A stretch of DNA of 64,000 nucleotides, taken from positions 548,147-612,146 of the forward strand of contig QEOQ01000206.1 in NCBI GenBank assembly GCA_010279815.1, in the 5' to 3' direction. Below are positions 57,551 through 64,000 of the stretch, in pieces. Source of the DNA: Brachionus plicatilis (Eukaryota; Rotifera; Eurotatoria; Ploima; Brachionidae). The notes beneath the pieces were generated by a model. The model did not search any database. It was not told the origin of the DNA and saw only the letters and a list, made by a program, of their open reading frames with translations. Positions within the stretch are counted from its first letter, which is position 1. Every line of letters starts with the position of its first letter. The position numbers were made by a program, and so were the translations under genes.

Positions 57551-59196
57551 ATGATGTCTATTGTCAAAATAATTTTTTTATCAGCAATCTGCTTTTTTTC
57601 AAGAGGTAAATAAATTAAATAATTTTTATCCTAAAAATTCTTCAAAATTTTTGCTAGCTGAAAGTCAATTGATAAGATGCTCGAATAATCCATGTAAAAA
57701 CGGTGGAAGATGCGTTGACCAGCCTGGAACATTCTACGGCTATAATTGCATTTGTCAAGCTTCTTGGACAGGAATTAACTGCGACCAATGTAATTAAATG
57801 AATATTAAATTTTTTAGTTAATTTTTTTTTTAAGACAAGGGTGGAAACAATGGCGTCAATTCGCAGTTTAATAACTATCAAAATAATTTTCAAAATAACT
57901 TACAAAATAATTATCCCTACAATAATAACAATAACAATAACAATTACAATGGCAATTATAATTACAATTATAACAAAAATCCTTATGGGCCTTCGCCCGA
58001 CCCATGCAGTTCTTCGCCTTGTTTTAACAATGCTGTAATTTTCTTTTTTTTACTAAAAGATAAAGACGACCCTTGAGTCAATTGAAAGATGTTCTGTATA
58101 GATATTTTGAGCTTTTGTTCATCAGATATGATTAATTAGAGTGCAACATTATCTAATTTTCATTTACGTTGAAATCTGGTAAAATCAGGTATCAGGTAAA
58201 TTTAGGTTAATTTGATAATTAGAACATAATTTATTTTTTTGTGATAAATTAAAACAAAAAAAGCAATAAAAAAACTCAGCATTCTTTTGTACACTTTTTT
58301 CTCGGGAAAAACATACTTTAATATACCAAAAAAAAAACAATTAATGTTTGGATTTTATTATTGATTTAAAAAATAAATTAAAGATTTTATTCCTGGCAAT
58401 AAAAAAGTTTGATTTAGTTTTTCTTTGATAATTTTTTAACATCAATTTTGATTTATCAAAAGAAGGAAATTTTATTTTTTTAAAAAATTAACATTCTTTT
58501 ATTCAGATGTTACATATCAAGTAGATTAAAGTTTTCGGAATTAGAAATCATTTATTTCAAAAATATTACACAACTAAAAAAATTAATTTAATCAAAAATT
58601 TAAAATGGCTAAGTTTTTTTTTAACTCGTTATTCTAATGTAATTGAAATTTAGTCTTTTTTGTTTTCATTGACCAGTAAACTTATGTTTAAAATTATATA
58701 TTATCTGTTCTCGACAAAAATAGAGACAAAATTAAAATGTGACAAAGAAAATTGTTCTTATATTAATCTAAAAATTTTTGATTTAAATATTAAGTTTACT
58801 GGTCTCTAATTTACAAGCTTTAGCAAATTAGATCTTATTTGAACTAACTTATCATGAATTTTTTTAAACAATTTTATATAAATAGATTACCTTTATTTTT
58901 TAAATATTGTTAAAATATTGCATTGAAGGTATGTCAACCAAATGGAGGCGAAAGCTACTACTGTTTATGTAAATATGGATATTACGGGAATCGCTGTGAA
59001 AAATTTAGTAATTAAAGCTTATAATTTTTTTTAATTTTTTTCAATTTTTTAATCATAATATTAAATTTTGACTTTTTTTAAAGATAATCCAAAAGGAAAA
59101 CTATTGGCAATAATTTTAGGAACGATTTTACCATTTTTTGGTATTGTTATTATTATTTCATTCATTGTATTTTGCTGTTGTAATCGTCGAAAGTAA
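57551..59196 (+). CDS. Small type I membrane protein with two EGF-like domains
   Basis: Five short exons read by hand: 57551-57605, 57658-57789, 57835-58034, 58929-59007 and 59084-59196, encoding 192 aa. Exon 1 is a signal peptide (MMSIVKIIFLSAICFFS). Exon 2 encodes an EGF-like domain (CSNNPCKNGGRCVDQ then GYNCICQASWTGINCD) with the six cysteines in canonical spacing. Exon 3 is an Asn/Tyr/Gln-rich linker, mostly built from AAT/AAC codons, ending in the start of a second EGF domain (DPCSSSPCFNNA). Exon 4 completes it (VCQPNGGESYYCLCKYGYYG then NRCE). Exon 5 is a transmembrane helix (LLAIILGTILPFFGIVIII) with a tiny basic tail (CCCNRRK). It is probably a cell-surface or cleavable ligand-like protein. 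No orthologue is recognised. Intron 3 is 894 bp. All junctions keep phase. Confidence 0.8.
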
Positions 59197-59606
59197 AAAA
59201 GAATCATTTTTGAATGTATGTAAAATATTTTTAAAGAATCTCTGTTTAATCAACGAACATAGTTTTTATTTGCTTTAAAAGTTTTGTTTTCTTTTAAATT
59301 TTAAATAAAAAAATCTCCTAAAAAAATTGTTTAATTTTCGGTTGTTTATATTTAGTAAACATTTATATTTTTTTTCATGGGCTGATTGGAAATATCTATT
59401 TTTTTTAAATAAAGCTATCCATTTTTTTCTAAATTAAATAAGCGCCACTAAAAAAATGCTCGCCAACCGGTCGAGCATTCCAACCTACACAATTAACAAA
59501 AAAATTTTCAAAATTTTTTAACTGGTCTTTTTTGGCGTTTAACTTTTCTGCTTAATCCAACAAATCATCTAATACAGTTAAATTATGTAGATTAAATGTT
59601 TTACAC
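59197..59606. other. Spacer with a small hairpin
   Basis: AT-rich sequence. At about 59455-59480, AATGCTCG and CGAGCATT form an 8-bp stem around CCAACCGGT, GC-rich relative to the surroundings. It may belong to the 5' part of the LINE that follows. Nothing else was seen. Confidence 0.5.
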
Positions 59607-61200
59607 AAAGAAGCTTTTAAAAGCTTTAATAAACAAAAGATTGAAATCGATATAGGTAACTGCTTTGGTGAAATTCTTAAAGATACATTTAGTTTGAATA
59701 ATGACTTTATCAATGTTAGTTCTGATAGAGAAGTTCATAAATTTGTCAATGATTATTTTAACAAGAAACAGAGTATTAAATTTGTTGAAATTACACTATC
59801 CGAGCTAAAAGAAGCTATCAACAAAGCTAAAGATCAATCGGCAATGGGTTTTGATGGAATCCATAATAAAATGCTTAAAAATCTTCCGAATCCTTTCCTA
59901 ATATGAGTCCTAGAGTTCTTTAACCTTTGCTTAAAACATGATTTTTTCCCTGAAGCTTGGAAGATCGCCAAAATTTCTATGATTTAAAAAAAAAAGAGCT
60001 CCCTTCCGACCCTAATAACTATCGTCCAATAAGTGTTACAAGTTGTTTTGGAAAATTACTGGAAAGAATAGTTTACTCATATGTTGATTTATAATAAAAT
60101 ATAAGCAAATGAACAATCTGGCTTTAAACGATTAAGGAAGACTGCAGACAACCTTATCTTTTTGATTCAAAAAATATCTGAGTCTTTTTGCAGATCTAAA
60201 AAGGTGTGCGGTCTCTTTTTTGATATTTCTAAGGCATTTGATAAGGTTTGGCATGAAGGTCTCTTCTATAAACTAATTAAAGCTCAAATACCTGACTATC
60301 TTATCCTCTGGATGCGATCATTCTTGTATCACAGATCTTTCAAGGTAAAAATTAATGACTTTACATCAAATTCATTTCCAATTAGGGCAGGCGTTCCACC
60401 AGGCTCATTAATAAGCCCCTTACTCTTTAGCATATTTATTAATGATGTTCCCAAAGCTGATATTTCGAACAAAAAATACTCACTCCTGTTTGCTGATGAT
60501 CTGATTACTTTCTTCATATCTAAAAAGACAGGAAGAATTGAAAGAGAAATAAATAACTATTTAAAAGAAATAGAGCCATGGTTATGCAAATGGAAGATGA
60601 AAATGTGCCCAAATAAATGTAGCTACACAATTTTCACAAAAAATAAGAAATTTAATAATACCTTTAGACTTCAGTTATTCAACAAAACAATTCCCTATTC
60701 TAAAACTAATAAATTTCTTAGTCTGTACTTTGATGAAAGTCTTTGCTTTGATAAACAAATTAAAGAAGTAAAGATTAAATGCATGAATAGACTCAATATA
60801 ATAAAAATTTTGTCTTCAAAAAATTGAAAGCTCAACCACAATACACTAGCTAGTCTTTACAAGGCACTTATTGGCTCAATTCTGGATTATAATTTTCCAT
60901 GTCTTAACTCATTCTCCGAATCAGGTTTACAAAAGTTACAAGTTATTCAAAATACTGCTGTTTGACGCATTCTAAAACTTCCTCTCATAACCTCCTCTGA
61001 ATCATTATTCTATGAAGCAGAAAATAAATTGAATATCAGTAAAATTGACCACAGATTAAGCAATCTCTTAGAAAATTACCTTCGTAATGCTCTTGATTAT
61101 TCAGTTCCATTGACTAAAAGACTTGTTTCGGAGTATCAAAGAGGCTTCGATTCTAGATTTATTACGAATCCCACTCCTCTATGTAGCTTCTACCTAATTA
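59607..61200 (+). pseudogene. Decayed non-LTR retrotransposon (jockey-like) reverse transcriptase
   Basis: The order of motifs is that of a jockey-type reverse transcriptase: TLSELKEAINKAKDQSAMGF then DGIHNKMLKNLP, NNYRPISVTSCFGKLLERIV, QSGFKRLRKTADNL, VCGLFFDISKAFDKVWHEGL, RAGVPPGSLISPLLFSIFIN, and LLFADDLITFF with FADD as the active-site box. The thumb/connection follows, with WKMKMCPNKCSYTIFTKN, then LYKALIGSILDY and LQKLQVIQNTAV. Stops at about 59904, 59985 and 60091 and others near 60825 and 60964, plus small frameshifts, inactivate it. The apurinic endonuclease part and 5' end are missing, as is usual for 5'-truncated copies. The remnant stops exactly where a transposon end begins at 61201. 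Confidence 0.9.
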
Positions 61201-61375
61201 TAAAGTTCGCGCAATGCAAAACTTCTACACTATCTTAATCGACTGAAATGGACCTCATTTTTAGATTCTCCATATATGAAAACCTAGGGTTAGCCGATTT
61301 TTTAGGGGGGGTCAAAAAAAAATTTTTTTGGGCTAGGGGGGTCTGAAGTTTAGCCGACTTAGTAAAAGTTGGTCT
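61201..61375. mobile_element. Solo left end related to the 19460-20279 transposon
   Basis: Begins TAAAGTTCGCGCAATGCAAA and continues with ACTTCTACACTATCTTAA, GGACCTCATTTTTAGATTC and GGGGGGTCAAAAAAAAATTT. Each is a diverged counterpart, in the same order and spacing, of the left 170 bp of the intronic element at 19460. No matching right end was recognised before the window end, so this is a truncated or interrupted copy. It is fused directly to the LINE remnant. Confidence 0.75.
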
Positions 61376-62956
61376 TCTTCGAGTTATTTTTTTTTATTTT
61401 TTTTTATTTTTTTTTTATCTGAAGGAGCGTATGCTCGAACAGAAAAACAAATAAATAATAATAATAAAAGATTGATAGAGACAATACCTTTAATTTGAGA
61501 ACCTTTTTACTGAATATTATTCTTCAAAAATTAATTTAACTCCAAGTTCACTCGAGAGAACTTTAGAACAAAAGAATAAAAAGATTGTTAAAAGGTGGAA
61601 TTGTAAATGGATTCACATCTGTAGATTGCAGTGATAAACTTCCGATTTTGAAAAAAAAATGAGGAATATTGATCCCAATACCGAAAATGAGCATAAAAAT
61701 TTCTAAAAGGGTCAATAAAGGGTTTATAGGCTTTAATTTCCAACTGTAAATGCATACCCATTAACCATACATAAAGATCAAGAAACCTAATTTTGAAAAA
61801 ATGCCACATATCTATCGCTAAAGTTTTTTTTTTCTCCAGGTCTAGCATATTTCGCAATGTTCAGGTTCACTAATACCAACAATTTTCACTTAAAATGATT
61901 AATAAATCAAATAATATAAATGAGGAGGCACTTATCTTAAATCCTATGGATTATATTAAAAAACAAGGAACAATGAAAAAGATGAATTTTTTCGAAAAAA
62001 AAATATGAAAAATATCTGTCAAACTTTAGAATGATCTATTTGATAACAGAGATTCCCAGTTTCTTTCTAAAATAAAACAAAAAAATACATTTAAAAATAT
62101 TAATTTTTCCGAAGAAAATAATAATTTGGAAGAAGAAAAATTTAAATCATTTTTTGATGAAAACGTCATTAATTTTTTTAATTTTATCTTAATTTAAACA
62201 ATCAAAGATCATTATAGAAAAAGAAAAGAGCTTTCTACTAAAATATATATTTAAGAAAATTTTCAATCGTTTTTGATACAAGATAAAAAAAACATTAACT
62301 AATTGAATCGAGTTATTTTTCAAATATTCATTTATTCTGGTAAGCACTGAGTCTAGTAAGTTTTCAAAAATGGATTGTGGCACATTATTTAAAATAATCC
62401 GAATTATTTCCTTCAACTCATCCAATAACTTAGCATTTTGCTTTTGGAACCAATCCTTCACTAATCTAGTGTTTTTTTTATTCGATTAAAAAATGAATAG
62501 ATTTTCATTTGAATCCAGATTTTCTTTTAATTTAATAGAATAAAAAATTCAGTCGACAAAAAAATAATAATCCTTTAACGTTTAAATCTCTTCAAGTCAA
62601 CTAAAATTTAATAGAAATATAAATTTTGAAAAACAAATAAAGCCTCCCTGATTTGTTTGTTAAAAATTTAGAAAAGAAGAATAACCTTGCCAAAAACTAC
62701 AGAATAAAGGCTCTTAGAGTCAACCTTCTTAAAAAAAACTTGTAAATTCTTATTTAATTAATTAATTTAGATTACAAAAAAAAATAATCCAAAGAACCTA
62801 AAATAAAAAGCAAAAAGGAATAAAAGAAGTCAACAAAAAACGATTCTTTTTTGATTTTGTTGATATTATTGGACGCTGAAAGATTTTCTATCTAATATTG
62901 GTTTAAACTATATAATATATAATTACTCAGTCAAATGACAGTAGCATTTTATGGTA
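61376..62956. other. Decayed sequence, no gene recognised
   Basis: AT-rich, with short coding-like but broken pieces. One is a plus-strand run at about 61896-62190 (MINKSNNINEEALILNPMDY, then INFSEENNNLEEEKFKSFF). Another is a minus-strand frame at 62189-62461 with a helical segment (KDWFQKQNAKLLDELKEIIR). Neither shows a motif I know. They may be further remains of the neighbouring mobile elements. Confidence 0.4.
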
Positions 62957-64000
62957 ACATAGTCTAAAGGGGTTATGGGTTAATCGGGTGAACGAATTTG
63001 AAAAACCCCTATATCTCCTTCATTTTTAAAGCTACTACCTAAAAAAATATCTTGATATGTAGAACTCGAGGAGAGAAATCGAATGATATGTGTGAAATAT
63101 TAAAAAAAAAATCGTTTTATGCTTTTTTTTCTCTTAAAGTTCGACTACGCCTAATGAGGTGAAAAAGCCTCGAATTAGTGATTCGGGAGAAGGGTGCTTT
63201 AAGACCCTCGGTAATACTTAAGCTCTAACCTATTTCGCTTGTTAGATTCAGCACATGCTAAAGTATCTAAGAGAATTATTTTAGAATTTTAGGAAATGTC
63301 CTTAGAGCTTCATCTAATCGGGTTTTTTTAGGGCTTAAAAGGTTAAATAGATTTAACCCTATTAGTCAAAAAAATCAGCCAATTAGTCCAAATAAGATTC
63401 TATTTAACCCATTTAACCGAATAAGACTATAAAAATGCAGCGACGCTATTTTTCGATAATTAAAAAATTGTAATTTCATTTTCTCTCTCTCTCACTCTCA
63501 AAAAAAATATTTTTCTATTCAAAACAAAGTTTTTATTTCAAATTAAAAAAATGGTTATCTTGTGAAGGGTGCTCAAATTGGGTTTGTTTTAGTTGTTTAC
63601 CAAAAGAATTTAAAAAAAAAAAACAAACAAAGAATTTTTATGCGATGATTGTGACGATTAACTCTTTCTTTTTTTTAAATACTTCTTAAAACTCACTCTT
63701 GTTTTGTTTTGTCTTTTTTGTTTTTAATTTATCATTAATTGTTATAGAATGCAATCAAATCGTAAAATATTAATTTATTTTTTAACAAATTATTATTTAA
63801 AAATCAATTAAAGAATCGCCTAATAAATTTATTAATAAATTTAAAAGTTTTCCTCCTAAATAGGTTAAATGGGTTAAAATTCTGTTTTTAGGGTTAAATT
63901 TCGGGCTAATTGTGTACAATTTTAGGTGTAATCGGGTTAACCGGTTTAACCCTTTTGAGCCTCACATAATTAACCGCGGAGGTAAATGGGTGAAAAAAAA
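62957..64000 (+). mobile_element. Zinc-finger-tailed element, copy B (cut by window end)
   Basis: The left side has GGGTTATGGGTTAATCGGGT GAACG (about 62970) and a run of GGTTAA/TTTAACCC motifs at 63320-63420. A protein tail at 63552-63661 reads WLSCEGCSNWVCFSCLPKEF, then, after a frameshift next to a 12-A run, CDDCDD and stop. It matches the tail of copy A (27435-27524). The shared terminal motif CACATAATTAACCGCGGAGG TAAATGGGTGA lies at 63962-63992, right at the window end. CxxC...WxCxxC...CxxC spacing suggests a PHD/RING-type zinc finger. No transposase core was found between 62957 and 63550. Confidence 0.55.

Noticed and set aside
57654..57893. 79-codon minus-strand frame over the EGF gene
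   Set aside because: Antisense shadow of EGF exons with conserved cysteine spacing on the plus strand.
61588..61857. 89-codon minus-strand frame near the LINE remnant
   Set aside because: No recognisable domain; probably chance or part of decayed transposon DNA.
1..64000. Possible CRISPR arrays, prokaryotic operons or rRNA
   Set aside because: No regularly spaced direct repeats, no Shine-Dalgarno-led gene clusters and no rRNA-like sequence; intron-containing animal genes throughout.

Overview
This is AT-rich (very roughly three quarters A+T by eye) nuclear DNA from an animal. Most genes have short introns with GT...AG ends, and the recognisable proteins are metazoan: a retinoic acid receptor-type nuclear receptor, a Na,K-ATPase beta subunit, the BBSome subunit BBS9, an SLC45 transporter, an Rh-family ammonium transporter, and eIF4E2/4EHP. 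The compact genes, high A+T and mobile elements suggest a small spiralian invertebrate such as a monogonont rotifer. That placement is inference, not something the sequence proves.

Layout, left to right. 0.4-1.4 kb: 3' half of an Rh-type ammonium transporter (+). 1.8-2.6 kb: inverted-repeat element. 4.0-8.1 kb: BBS9 (+). 11.7-13.0 kb: FBXO36 (+). 14.4-15.2 kb: phosducin-like PDCL (+). 17.1-17.4 kb: decayed MULE transposase tail. 18.0-20.9 kb: ten-exon leucine-rich-repeat gene (+) with an 820-bp transposon in intron 7. 22.0-24.3 kb: very-long-chain acyl-CoA dehydrogenase (-). 25.0-34.2 kb: a transposon cluster holding a Ulp1-like fragment, a FLYWCH-containing element with a second TIR element nested in it, a zinc-finger-tailed element, and an intact Ty3/gypsy-type retrotransposon ORF of 1782 aa on the minus strand. 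34.2-38.0 kb: decayed sequence. 38.0-38.7 kb: eIF4E2 (-). 39.6-41.3 kb: UBXN7 (-) with a probable GC-AG intron. 44.2-45.2 kb: Na,K-ATPase beta (+). 46.4-48.5 kb: SLC45-type transporter (-). 49.9-54.1 kb: RAR-type nuclear receptor (+), whose large intron holds two foldback MITEs. 55.2-56.2 kb: decayed LINE. 57.6-59.2 kb: small two-EGF, one-TM protein (+). 59.6-61.2 kb: second decayed LINE abutting a solo transposon end. 62.9-64.0 kb: second copy of the zinc-finger-tailed element, cut by the window end.

The host genes are unrelated housekeeping, ciliary and signalling genes with no operon-like organisation. Exon boundaries below were read by hand: each proposed exon set keeps reading phase, and most junctions are supported by family similarity. 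I see no rRNA, confident tRNA or CRISPR array. The strongest unusual signals are the families of short inverted-repeat transposons, several present as related copies within this one window, together with fragments of FLYWCH/AT-hook MULE-like and zinc-finger-tailed elements. Other points of interest are the loss of the first twin-His residue in the Rh transporter, the GC-AG intron in UBXN7, and the long coiled coil fused in front of Gag in the retrotransposon.
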